Positions 8,530 to 17,900 of a DNA stretch of 64,000 bases are shown in pieces. The translations under genes were made by a program, and so were the position numbers. The first letter of the stretch is position 1; each line of letters starts with the position of its first letter. The notes beneath the pieces were generated by a model, which worked only from the letters and a program-made list of their open reading frames with translations, searched no databases and had not been told where the DNA came from. Origin of the DNA: Caecibacteroides pullorum. GTDB taxonomy: Bacteria; Bacteroidota; Bacteroidia; Bacteroidales; Bacteroidaceae. Location of the stretch: contig NZ_JAAZTS010000002.1 in assembly GCF_019239235.1 (NCBI RefSeq), positions 246,867-310,866 on the forward strand, read 5' to 3'.

Positions 8530-9221
8530 AATTCAATCAACTTATCTGTTACACTATCAAAAAATATGGTATTCTTTACTTCTCTCAATTGGCTTAATAA
8601 CTCCAAAATGATTGAAGGAGCATATTCATAATTTCTACTATTTAGAATATCTAAATCCAATATATAAATATATCTTTCATCTACTCTATCTAGAAAATGA
8701 TTAACTACTGCATGGGATACATCGGATACCTTAAAAGTCGTTTTAAATGCATATTTAGCCAAAGGATACGAAAGAGAATCTTCTGTAGAAGAAATTACCA
8801 CCTTAAAATATTCTGTAGGGTCATCAAATTGATCAAAATTGAACTGATTTAAAAAACGTATTGAAGTACGTTTTATAGTTCTATGTTCTAAGATCGAATC
8901 AAGCTTTGAAAGTATATTGATAACACTATCAGTAAACCTTTCCCATCCTTCATAATCAGATTCATCAATATAAGTTATATTACTAACTGACAGTGTTAAT
9001 TTCTTCTTATTATCATCAGAAGAATAACTATAATGAATTAATTTAGCATCTGATGTTGCTGAAATCTTAGATTTCCCTAATGGAATTCTGGATTGATCTA
9101 CATTTAAGCTAGCTTCAATACCATCAGCACGTTTGGGAAAACCAAGTTCTTTAATACTATTATCAAACTTGGAAAAATCTTCTAATTTCAAATTACTAGA
9201 ATCAAAATGAATCTGAAACAT
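8520..9221 (-). CDS. TIGR04255-like protein (first gene of cassette)
   Basis: 233 residues, matching the sporadically distributed TIGR04255 family in length and in two landmarks: the arginine-rich strand KRTSIRFLNQF in the middle and the C-terminal IFFDSVTDKLIELCN. The biochemical role of the family is unknown; scattered distribution and presence on mobile DNA suggest defence or conflict. Its ATG lies 20 bases inside the 3' end of the tail-fibre gene, so it depends on tail transcription unless an unseen internal promoter exists. Confidence 0.65.
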   Translation of the reverse strand: MFQIHFDSSNLKLEDFSKFDNSIKELGFPKRADGIEASLNVDQSRIPLGKSKISATSDAKLIHYSYSSDDNKKKLTLSVSNITYIDESDYEGWERFTDSVINILSKLDSILEHRTIKRTSIRFLNQFNFDQFDDPTEYFKVVISSTEDSLSYPLAKYAFKTTFKVSDVSHAVVNHFLDRVDERYIYILDLDILNSRNYEYAPSIILELLSQLREVKNTIFFDSVTDKLIELCN

Positions 9222-11487
9222 AGCTGCAACAACAGGAGGATTTAATGTCTGTATAACTGCTGAGCATGAAAGGCTCTACATTGCCCATCTCTTCATCCGT
9301 ATAATCCTCTCCATTGCCGTCATTGACGTTTTCCACGACGATGATGTCAGGAGAATCATAGTTTTCCAATTTCCTTGCCCTCATCTGCCCGCACAAGTCA
9401 GGGCGCAAATCTTCAAGGGTTTGTGTACCGCCTTTTGAAGTGGCTTCATTCTCGTCCGAATTATATTCCAAACCAAGCAGCATTGCAATGTTCTTGGGCA
9501 CTTTGTCGCCATCCGCCATCAAACTGTCTCCGACAAAAGCGATTTTCTTCCCGGCAAAGAAATTGAAATCGGCATATTCCAATGCTCCAATCCTTTCATA
9601 CAATCCAACAACCTCGAACAGTTCATCTACATTAGCGTTAACTGTCACACAAATTACAAAATAAGTTTTTTCCGATGGCATTGTCACATATTCGTTCTTG
9701 ACAATTTCCGAACTCCCGAATTGTGCCATTTGCGTAGTACCAGTTGGTCCTTTTTCCGGAATTTCTTTTGTAGCAGCCAATGAGTAAATGTGAGATAAAT
9801 CTTTGATATGCACATTAGCATTTTCACCTACCTTGAAGCAAATAAGTTTACGGTCAGACCATGTAGAGTGTACGGTAAACGATTTGTAATCGCCATTGCA
9901 ACTATCAATCTGCTTCACGATGTTACCTGATGTCAAAACCTTGGTTGATACATTCTCGATGCTCTTCCCATTTATTTCATTGATTGCTGACACAATGTTC
10001 TTTTTATTGTTGGTCGTCAGCTTTTCCAAGTCGCCAATCCTTTCGTCTTCTTCCGACTTATATTCGTACAACCTGATGTATAAGCTCTTGATATTTTCAT
10101 CAAATGCGGCTTGATTCCAACCCACTATCTTCATAGTGGCAGCACCGTCCGTAGAAATGTCAGTTGCCTTTCTAAGCGCACCGCCTGCATTTTCTAATTC
10201 GGAATACATGATTGATTTAGTTATCACTCCACCATCATTGTAGAAGCTAATGACAGGAAAAGTCGTTGCAAAATTCATAACCGTACAAACACTTACCTTA
10301 TGTGCCTTGCTTATGTCAATGGCCGGAGCAGATTGCATCGCTAAATCATTATAGCCTTTTGTATAAATATATTCAGATGGGTCGTATTCCTTAATAATTT
10401 CTTCCTTTCCTTCTGATGAGCCACCGCCTCCTGAATTGTTCTCAAGTTCCGTGAGTATGTCGGCCAATCTCTCATACACCTTCACGTACATGCTGTCGAT
10501 GTTTTCGTTAAATGAGGCCTCATTCCAGCCGATAATTTTCATGTATGACGATCCATCCGTAGGTATTTCATTCTTTACGCACAAACTTCCTGATATGCTA
10601 AAATCTGACCGCATCATAGACTTTGTAATCTCATCCGATGAATCATAGAAAGTGACAATAGGATTTGGATTAGCATAATTCATCGTCGTGCAGATACTTA
10701 CGTAATCAGCCTTGCTGACATCTATTTTGGGGGCATTGTCATTGATAGAAATGTTCACGTATATCACATCAGCGGGAGCATAATCTTTTTCGACAAGTTT
10801 AGCTCTTTTCTCAAGAGAACTGACCTTGCTATTTGTAGATTCCAAGTCCGCGTATGTGGGTACGTTCTGAAACTTGCTGGCATATCTCAAACTCATTGAA
10901 TCCTTGTAATTATATGACCTTATGATCAGGTAATATGCATTTTCAGGTACTGTAACCTCATAGTCCGTATTAGAAATTTCCGGCAATTTACCCAATGATT
11001 TCATTTCTACATCGTACCATTCTGAATAAGACGAATTATTGATGGAATTGGTATGTATTATCACGGATAACCCCGGTTTCACTGGTACGGGGCTGCCTTC
11101 ATAATAATTGGTAGTTTTTTCTTGAATATCAAAGGTCGCATAATATACAGCTTTATTCAAGTTTCTGTCTAATCCTGTTTTTTCCCAATTACTTGCATCT
11201 GTGAACGTTCCATCTTGATACGTCCAACTCTCCACAGTATTCTCCTCGTTCAAAAACGAACATTTTATCCCGACGGTCCGGAGGTCGGTCGGTATCTTCG
11301 CAATGGCGGACGCGAGTGTATATTTATTTGTACCGTCAGTACCGCCGGTCGGGTACAGATTTGAAACGTTGATTTCGCCGATCAGCTTGGAGGCTGACAC
11401 TTTGAGCGTCGGATGTGCAACCGCATCGGTTGTGGTGGCCGGATAGATGGTCTGGCCGTTTTTGCTCAGCTTATGTATCTTTGCCAT
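9202..11487 (-). CDS. Tail fibre protein with truncated SGNH hydrolase domain
   Basis: 761 residues. The N-terminus MAKIHKLSKNGQTIYPATTT is a common start of Bacteroides phage fibres. Two related domains of about 110 residues follow (SINDNAPKIDVSKADYVSIC and SAPAIDISKAHKVSVC), then a C-terminal SGNH/GDSL esterase start (KIAFVGDSLM). The esterase lacks its last block with the Asp-x-x-His pair. The final residues SSCCCSYVSDSF look like out-of-frame sequence at an insertion junction. It should sit at the tail tip and contact surface glycans. Confidence 0.75.
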   Translation of the reverse strand: MAKIHKLSKNGQTIYPATTTDAVAHPTLKVSASKLIGEINVSNLYPTGGTDGTNKYTLASAIAKIPTDLRTVGIKCSFLNEENTVESWTYQDGTFTDASNWEKTGLDRNLNKAVYYATFDIQEKTTNYYEGSPVPVKPGLSVIIHTNSINNSSYSEWYDVEMKSLGKLPEISNTDYEVTVPENAYYLIIRSYNYKDSMSLRYASKFQNVPTYADLESTNSKVSSLEKRAKLVEKDYAPADVIYVNISINDNAPKIDVSKADYVSICTTMNYANPNPIVTFYDSSDEITKSMMRSDFSISGSLCVKNEIPTDGSSYMKIIGWNEASFNENIDSMYVKVYERLADILTELENNSGGGGSSEGKEEIIKEYDPSEYIYTKGYNDLAMQSAPAIDISKAHKVSVCTVMNFATTFPVISFYNDGGVITKSIMYSELENAGGALRKATDISTDGAATMKIVGWNQAAFDENIKSLYIRLYEYKSEEDERIGDLEKLTTNNKKNIVSAINEINGKSIENVSTKVLTSGNIVKQIDSCNGDYKSFTVHSTWSDRKLICFKVGENANVHIKDLSHIYSLAATKEIPEKGPTGTTQMAQFGSSEIVKNEYVTMPSEKTYFVICVTVNANVDELFEVVGLYERIGALEYADFNFFAGKKIAFVGDSLMADGDKVPKNIAMLLGLEYNSDENEATSKGGTQTLEDLRPDLCGQMRARKLENYDSPDIIVVENVNDGNGEDYTDEEMGNVEPFMLSSYTDIKSSCCCSYVSDSF

Positions 11488-11492
11488 ATTCG

Positions 11493-12017
11493 TTATTTTT
11501 TAGTGTTATCAAACAAGTCTTCGTATTCAGTATCAGATAGCTGCGTCGAGGTTATCATTGTCCCCTCGATATTGCCGGTCACTTCTTGTACAAGTTCTGC
11601 CCGTTGCTCTTCAGTCATGTTATCCCATGTCATGTCTTTACCAGGGTCACCCTGTTCGCCCTGCATGTAATGCGGTGGAACCTGTACCTCCACCTCGCAC
11701 TCATCCGTCTTTCCTGCGGTCAGTATCACACCGGTTTCGTCCTTACTGACCAAGTCGCAGATACCATCGTGATAGTCGTTGTCGGTCAGGTAGTAGCGGC
11801 GGGTGACGCGCAGGATGCCAGGAGGGAGACCGTGGTTGTCGAAGATAACCATCAGCCGGCCATCATCGAGCAGGCGGCAGTTGGTGTACACACCATCGAG
11901 ATAGCTGGCCTTGTAGCTCTTGCCGAAGGTCGTGCTGTATTCGTATTCGAAAGGAGCCGTATGTAACTCGCCCTTTTCGAACAGCTTGAAGTCTGATTTA
12001 TAATTTATCTGTTTCAT
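11493..12017 (-). CDS. Fibre-associated protein with collagen-like turn
   Basis: 174 residues. A beta-rich N-terminal two-thirds (residues 1-115) is followed by a short Gly-x-x stretch, GEQGDPGKD, and a helical tail. Such collagen-like linkers are common in phage tail appendages. It lies 5 bases upstream of the large fibre gene and 1 base after the preceding gene, so it belongs to the same unit. Probably a virion or baseplate-appendage protein. Confidence 0.55.
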   Translation of the reverse strand: MKQINYKSDFKLFEKGELHTAPFEYEYSTTFGKSYKASYLDGVYTNCRLLDDGRLMVIFDNHGLPPGILRVTRRYYLTDNDYHDGICDLVSKDETGVILTAGKTDECEVEVQVPPHYMQGEQGDPGKDMTWDNMTEEQRAELVQEVTGNIEGTMITSTQLSDTEYEDLFDNTKK

Positions 12018-12018
12018 T

Positions 12019-12357
12019 TTACAAGATAGTTGTAACGTCAGTAATTTCTTCGGAAGTCAAGTAGTCAGCCAAGTTTACTTCATCGCCACCGCCTGTTTGC
12101 CCGCTAGCCGTCCAAGTACCTGCGGTCTTGCACTGGTAAATTGGACCGGGTATAGTGCTTCCAACGACAGCCCAGTCTCCTACCTGTGGCGATGGATGAG
12201 TTGCTTTCAAGTCGGACAGTGTCGAGAATAGACCTTTATTCTTCGAAGTAGAATACTTTGACTTATCTATTTCGGTGGAAATCTTTCCGAAATTTTCATT
12301 GAGACGGGATACAGTGCTGCCCCATTTGTCCGTATTGTTGATAGTATTCAGTTCCAT
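12019..12357 (-). CDS. Small fibre-module protein
   Basis: 112 residues. The N-terminus MELNTINNTDKWGSTVSRLNENFGKI resembles the N-terminal segment of Bacteroides phage fibre genes that start with short helical repeats. The middle (GDWAVVGSTIPGPIYQCKTAGTW) is a small carbohydrate-binding-like beta unit. It is packed between two fibre genes with 1-2 base gaps. The role is inferred from position. Confidence 0.5.
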   Translation of the reverse strand: MELNTINNTDKWGSTVSRLNENFGKISTEIDKSKYSTSKNKGLFSTLSDLKATHPSPQVGDWAVVGSTIPGPIYQCKTAGTWTASGQTGGGDEVNLADYLTSEEITDVTTIL

Positions 12358-12359
12358 AG

Positions 12360-14618
12360 CTATATCTTCTTGATTTTAATGAATCCGTTGGCATCCTGAT
12401 ACAGCTGGTCCAATGCATCGACCTTGTCTTCGGTCGGTAGCCCTTCTATTCGGACCATTGCGATTCCGTCCGGTCGTATACCCAGTACTATATTTTGTAT
12501 CAACCCATCTGACTTGAGGTATGAAAAACTCAGTCCGTTTGCGCCCATTGCGAAATTCATATTGTTGTAGTAACCGCTGAAACCGTTGGCTCCGTAGGCG
12601 GTTCGTACCACATTCTCGTCACCGCTGTATCCGCGTACCATCATCTTGGGGACAATGGTTTTGCCATCGTCAAACGTATTGAATGACAGATCGTATATCA
12701 ACTTGTTATTTGCGTCGAACATCTGGATAGAATTTTCCGACGGATCGATGACAATTCGTTGGCCGTCCACTGCTGTTTCCACCTTTCCCCGGAAGAATCC
12801 TCCCAACGCATGTATATATCCGCGGACGATGACGTCGTTAAAAATGGCCCTTCCTCCGTGTGTGATGACTGCTTTGGCCATATTCAGCAGCTCTTCTTCG
12901 GTGGGCTCGTATTGCGGATTATCCTTATACTTCATTACGGTATAGATGGCCTTCTCCATAGATCCGCCTCCCCATGTGTACACATCATCGTCATCGTTGT
13001 AGATGCCCGATATACCGGCAGTTATTTTCTGTAGCACACCATCCTTGTAATTACCGAGCTGAATGATATTGGCCAGTATTAATCCGCCAAGTATATCCAC
13101 ACTGCCATTCTTCATCGCATCTGACAGATATTGAATGGCTTGGAACTTCACATTCGTCTTGTCATTGTCAAGCAGAGAAGGCTTCCAGTCCGTGGCAATG
13201 GTACCACGCTCTAACTGAAGGTCACAAATGGTTGCGGTACCGCTGATAAGAAATACACCTGTACCTGTATAGGTGAACTTGTGTGTGTACCGTTGATATT
13301 CGGCTGTGATAGGCTGAGATACGTTGTAGTCGCCACATGACACAGCCAGTGACGTACCTTTTGCTTTATAGCTGATAACATAAACTTCATTGGGTATCAA
13401 TGCAACTGATTGGGATAAACTTCCGATAGTGGCCGATCGTCCTGAGGTCGCACCAGCATCTTCTTGCACGGTAGCCATGCCGGACCAATTCAACAGAGCC
13501 TTGCTGTATAACTCCGTGTCTGCATCCAGCTGTTTGTCACCATCCATGACTTCGGTTTCGTAGTTCCCGGTGAATCCCGAATTCAGCAAGATGTTGACGC
13601 TGCCGACAGTGGCGTTGTTGATGTCGTCTTGCGCCTGTTGCGCCAAGTCGGCAGCCGCCTGTATTTCTTCAGGCAGGCCGTCCATATTCTTCCATCCGGT
13701 AGAGCCATTTTCTATATGAAGTGTTCCTTTAACTTCTGCTCCCGTCTCTTGATTATATTTAATGTAGGTACTTCCATCTTTTGCACCTACATAAGTGTCA
13801 CCGTAAGTAACAGATTGGAATCTACCGCTTACCGGGTCGTAGTAATCCATTTTTACGGCTTTGTCTACAAGGCTATAAGAGTCTATTCCCTGATAATACT
13901 TAATGGAAGGGCTGCCTGCTCCGAAAGCCGAAATTATGATGGCTGACTGGCGCATCTTGTCTGTGCGGTGTCCAAGTCCTACCAGTTCGTCCCCTGCCTG
14001 TGGAATAGTTGAACCGGTATCGCAGTCGGCCTTGCTAAGGTCTATGTAATCATCACCGACCGCCGTCACCAATCTCCAGTAGTATGCCTGGTTGGATAGG
14101 TTGAATGTTTGCCTGCGGGCCTGCGTGCCTACGGTGAATTGGTTTTGCAAAGTGCGGTCTCCGTCAGTTTGGTCAAAGTAGCATCGGTATGCTGTATCAG
14201 TTTCTTCTACCTTGGAAATAGTCATTCCCGAAGGCGATACTACCAACATACCCCCCACGTGCTTGGCTTCCTGTATGATGAGTTCGATGAATATGGCCAG
14301 CTTGCGGATGGTGAGGTAGTCGAATTCTGCGTGGCTGTTTCCGTCCTTGTCTATCTGTATGGCTCCTCCGGTTCCAAGCAGTCCCGATACAAATTGACCT
14401 ATCTCTATGCCAGCAAGGAACTTTACCAAATATTCTGTCTGATCCGGCTGATCTTTGCGCAGGTATTTTTTTGCAAATTCACCATCACCGACAATTTTCA
14501 GGATTTCTTCGAAATTCGCTTTGATCCGTTCGAAATTCCGCTGCCATTTGAGACGGACGTCACGACCGGTGTCTTTCGCTCCATTCCACGGTACTATATT
14601 TTCAAATTCATTGTCCAT
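12360..14618 (-). CDS. Large tail spike/fibre protein with carbohydrate-binding-like module
   Basis: 752 residues. A helical head (1-60) is followed by beta-rich domains; residues about 340-480 (starting VNILLNSGFTGNYETEVMDG and ending LQLERGTIATDWKPS) look like a jelly-roll carbohydrate-binding module of the kind seen in phage receptor proteins. Later parts contain GGYIHAL-type repeats and a DANGFIKIKKI end. Overlap of the start with the previous stop shows coupling. Probably the central tail spike or distal tail component. Confidence 0.65.
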   Translation of the reverse strand: MDNEFENIVPWNGAKDTGRDVRLKWQRNFERIKANFEEILKIVGDGEFAKKYLRKDQPDQTEYLVKFLAGIEIGQFVSGLLGTGGAIQIDKDGNSHAEFDYLTIRKLAIFIELIIQEAKHVGGMLVVSPSGMTISKVEETDTAYRCYFDQTDGDRTLQNQFTVGTQARRQTFNLSNQAYYWRLVTAVGDDYIDLSKADCDTGSTIPQAGDELVGLGHRTDKMRQSAIIISAFGAGSPSIKYYQGIDSYSLVDKAVKMDYYDPVSGRFQSVTYGDTYVGAKDGSTYIKYNQETGAEVKGTLHIENGSTGWKNMDGLPEEIQAAADLAQQAQDDINNATVGSVNILLNSGFTGNYETEVMDGDKQLDADTELYSKALLNWSGMATVQEDAGATSGRSATIGSLSQSVALIPNEVYVISYKAKGTSLAVSCGDYNVSQPITAEYQRYTHKFTYTGTGVFLISGTATICDLQLERGTIATDWKPSLLDNDKTNVKFQAIQYLSDAMKNGSVDILGGLILANIIQLGNYKDGVLQKITAGISGIYNDDDDVYTWGGGSMEKAIYTVMKYKDNPQYEPTEEELLNMAKAVITHGGRAIFNDVIVRGYIHALGGFFRGKVETAVDGQRIVIDPSENSIQMFDANNKLIYDLSFNTFDDGKTIVPKMMVRGYSGDENVVRTAYGANGFSGYYNNMNFAMGANGLSFSYLKSDGLIQNIVLGIRPDGIAMVRIEGLPTEDKVDALDQLYQDANGFIKIKKI

Positions 14619-14890
14619 TACTTCAGCTCGAGTTCTTCGTTGTTGAATGTCAGGAGAAGAGGCTGCCAGCAGCTTCCATTCTCCAGCGTGTCAAGGTTGA
14701 TGTAGTTCAGCATGTAGTCGCTGAATCGGTTGTGCTCTTTACGGTTCTGCTTGCGCAGGCGGGCATGTCGAACCTGCACAATCCCCTCGCTCTTCTTCCG
14801 GTCGTAGCTGTAGCTCATGAACGAGAAGGAGAACGATTGCCCCTCTTCGGAGAGGCGGCGCATCTTGTCTATTGCAGTGAATACATCCAT
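14618..14890 (-). CDS. Small tail protein following the tape measure
   Basis: 90 residues from the ATG at 14890, chosen because a phage-type promoter (-7 box 14895-14902) lies immediately upstream; the longer frame would run into the tape-measure gene. The sequence is polar and basic, with MRRLSEEGQSFSFSFMSYSYDRKKSEG near the start, and no known domain is recognised. Position suggests a distal-tail adaptor. The transcript would begin at about the ATG, so it may be nearly leaderless. Confidence 0.65.
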   Translation of the reverse strand: MDVFTAIDKMRRLSEEGQSFSFSFMSYSYDRKKSEGIVQVRHARLRKQNRKEHNRFSDYMLNYINLDTLENGSCWQPLLLTFNNEELELK

Positions 14891-14894
14891 GTCG

Positions 14895-14929
14895 CAAAAG
14901 TATATGGGGGCAGGTTTGAAAAAAAGGAC
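14895..14929 (-). promoter_or_regulatory. Phage late promoter of fibre unit (site 5)
   Basis: On the minus strand GTCCTTT (14923-14929), 20 bases, TACTTTTG (14895-14902). Same architecture as four other sites in this prophage. Confidence 0.75.
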
Positions 14930-14930
14930 A

Positions 14931-17900
14931 TCATCTGCTGACGTTACGTTCGAGTGTTTCCACCCGCTTGATGCCGTCTCGCACCTTACGCGGATCAACC
15001 ACCAGCTCCTTGTTGCAGAGGACAGCCAGCAGGCGGTTGTTCTCCTGCAGGAGTGCGATGACCTGCAGTCTTTGCTCCGGCGTCATCTGCCCCAGTTCTG
15101 CGGAGATTGTGGCAGATGGTCGTGTCGGATTGTCGTAGGTATATCCGCCGGAGTAACGACCGCTGCGGGTGCGGACTTGTTCCAGGATCTGCGTCGTGTT
15201 GAGCATACGGATGGTACCTTTTTTCTGCGCTACGTCGAATACGTCGAGGAATTGCTTCACCGCCGGATTGCCCACCGCTTCGTGGTTGGCCACAAACTCA
15301 TTTTTGTGCACAGGGATTACTCCGGCCACATCATTGGGATTACCCTTACGGGTATAGCCATCCACATATTCGTCGGAGTAGCCACCGGACTTGAGCCCCT
15401 TGGCCTCGTCGCGCTGCTGCTTGGCCACGGCTATCTGTGCTGCTCCGGCAGCCAGTGCGGCGGCTGCAGCTGCTGCACCTAATGCAGGGCCTATGAACGG
15501 AATACCGGCCATGGCCTTGTAAGCCTCCATTGCGGTCACTGCAGTCGTAGCTGTAACCTGAAGGACGGAGGCCGCAAATTGCTTGTCTGCATATTTCCGC
15601 TTCACTTCGTTAACAGCCGCTTCCTTTTGTTCCTCCAGCTTTGTCGTATCTTTCCCCGCTGCTTTTGCGGCTTCGATCTGCTTGTCGTATCGACTCTCAA
15701 TCTTGCTGATTTCAGCATCTTGCAAGGCTTGTATCAACTGGCTGGCCGCCGATGTGGCCTGGCTGATGACATCGAGAGAGGTTTTCGTTATCTCTTCTCG
15801 TTGCCGCTCTGCCGCTTCGGTCAACTGCGTTTTCGTCTCCTGGTATTCTTCGTAGTTGATAAGATCAGCATCATACATCGCCTTCAGGAGGTTCAGCTGT
15901 TGGTCCAGGTCAGTCGTGTTGGCAATGTCCTCAAAGCCGCGCTTGCGCTGCTTTTTTCTTCCTGACTCTTTATCCTTCAGATCCATGTCAAGCAGGCGCC
16001 CGTCTTCTGCCGATGTATCCATCCCGAAGGCAGCCAGCATGTCGCGACGCTGCTCCAGGTAGCTCCGCTCAGCCTCCAGCATCCGTTCTTGATAATCCTC
16101 CTGTGTGCGGATGTCTCCGTCGAGATAAGCCTGCTTCAGGCGGCTCTGCTCCTGCTGGTACTCCAGCTCCGCCTGACCTAGTAAATCAGTTTGCCGGTTG
16201 GCATCGACCGTCTTCGTTTCTTCGTACAGACGGTTGGCCTCGGCAATCATTTTGTCGTAAATCTGTCCCTGTATCTCGCTGCTGTCCTGCCCGTATTGCT
16301 CGAGCAGCAGTTTGCGTGAGGCCAGGTACTTCACTTCTGCATCATACAGCGCTTTGTTGTATTGCTCTTCGGTCAGCTGCTGATTCAGATACTTCTCCTT
16401 GAGCAGGTTCAGTTCGTTTTGGTAACGAGACTTGAGGGCGGCTTCGGCGTCTTTTTGGTCGGTTGGTACAGTGACATTGGTCTGATTATTGCTGTCAGGA
16501 ACCATGCCTATAATCTTCTGCAGTTCTTTTTTCTCCTCTATATATCCGGCGATGACCGACATTCGCTCGCGCAAATCGTGCTCAAGTCCGCTCATATAGA
16601 GTTTCCGCAGGATTTCATTATCACCTGCCAGCTTCAGCAGGCTCTGTTTCTCCGATTCGTACCATTGTTTGTTCGTAATCATGCCCTGTGTTATCAGGTC
16701 ATCGAGCTCTTCAATACCTTTTTGGGCGTCAGCCTTCATCTGTTGCTTCTGCCGGTCAGTCAAGAACTGAAAGTTATCAGCGGACAACTTCACCTTGGAT
16801 ATCAAGTCCATTGTCTCCTTGGTCTTGTCCAGTTCGTTGTTCATTGAGCCAAGCGAGGCGGTCGCCTCGTCTGTCTTATCCTTGAAAATTGCGAAATAGG
16901 ATATCAGGCTGGCTACTCCAGCCAACGCCAAGCCCCAGGGACTCATCTTCAGTGCCTTGTTGAATAGCGTCGTGGCTACGGTAGCCGTTTTAGTGGCCAC
17001 CGTATGCCGGTTGGTCCATAAGGTAGCAGCCTTGAGGTATAGCGTGTAGGTAACGACAGCTGCACCGGCAGTGAGGATCTCGCTCTTGTAATCGACCATA
17101 ATGGATACTACTTCTTTCAGCCCCTTCACCGTCAGACTTCCAGTCGTTACCATGTACTTCATTACTGGCAAGAGCTGTTCGCCAAGTTCTACACGAACAT
17201 CCTTGAATTGTTTCTTCGCTTTGTCCAGCCCTGCCTGTACGGTATTATTCTGTACACCGAATTCATTGATGATACTGGTACCGTCGATGAATGCCTGGTT
17301 GGCATTCACCTGTTCCCGGCGAACCTGATCTATGTTGCCGGCCAGTGCGGAAATGACGCCGGCGGCTTCGGCTCCGGAAAGTTTCATTTCCTTCAGGATG
17401 GGTGACATCTGTGCCATGCCTCCCATCTTGCCCAGCGTACCCAGGAATTGAAGCAGGGCTTCGTTGACATCAGTATTCACGAGATTCACGAACTCCTGCA
17501 CGTCCATGCCTGCCAGCTTGGCATACTTGGCAGGCTCCTGATAAATCTTCAGTATGAGACTTTGCAGGGCGGTGCTTGCCATCTCGCTGCGCAGCATGTT
17601 CTGGTCGAGGGCTGAAGCGAATCCCATGACGTCGGTCACGGCCAGGTCGGCCTGTTTGGCCACACCGCCCATGCGGGCTGTGAACTCCACCAAATAAGGT
17701 TCGGAGGCCGAAGAACTCTGAGCGACCTGGTTCACGGCTGAACCGATGGCCAGCATGTCTTCTTTCAGCGTGCGGCTTCCGTCACCGAACATCTGCGACA
17801 GCTTGCCGATATTCTTCACGGCATCCTCTCCCAGGTCTTCGCCCAGTGCGACGTTGATCATGTCGGCTGCTTCGACAAACTCCAGTACCTGGTCGCGGCT

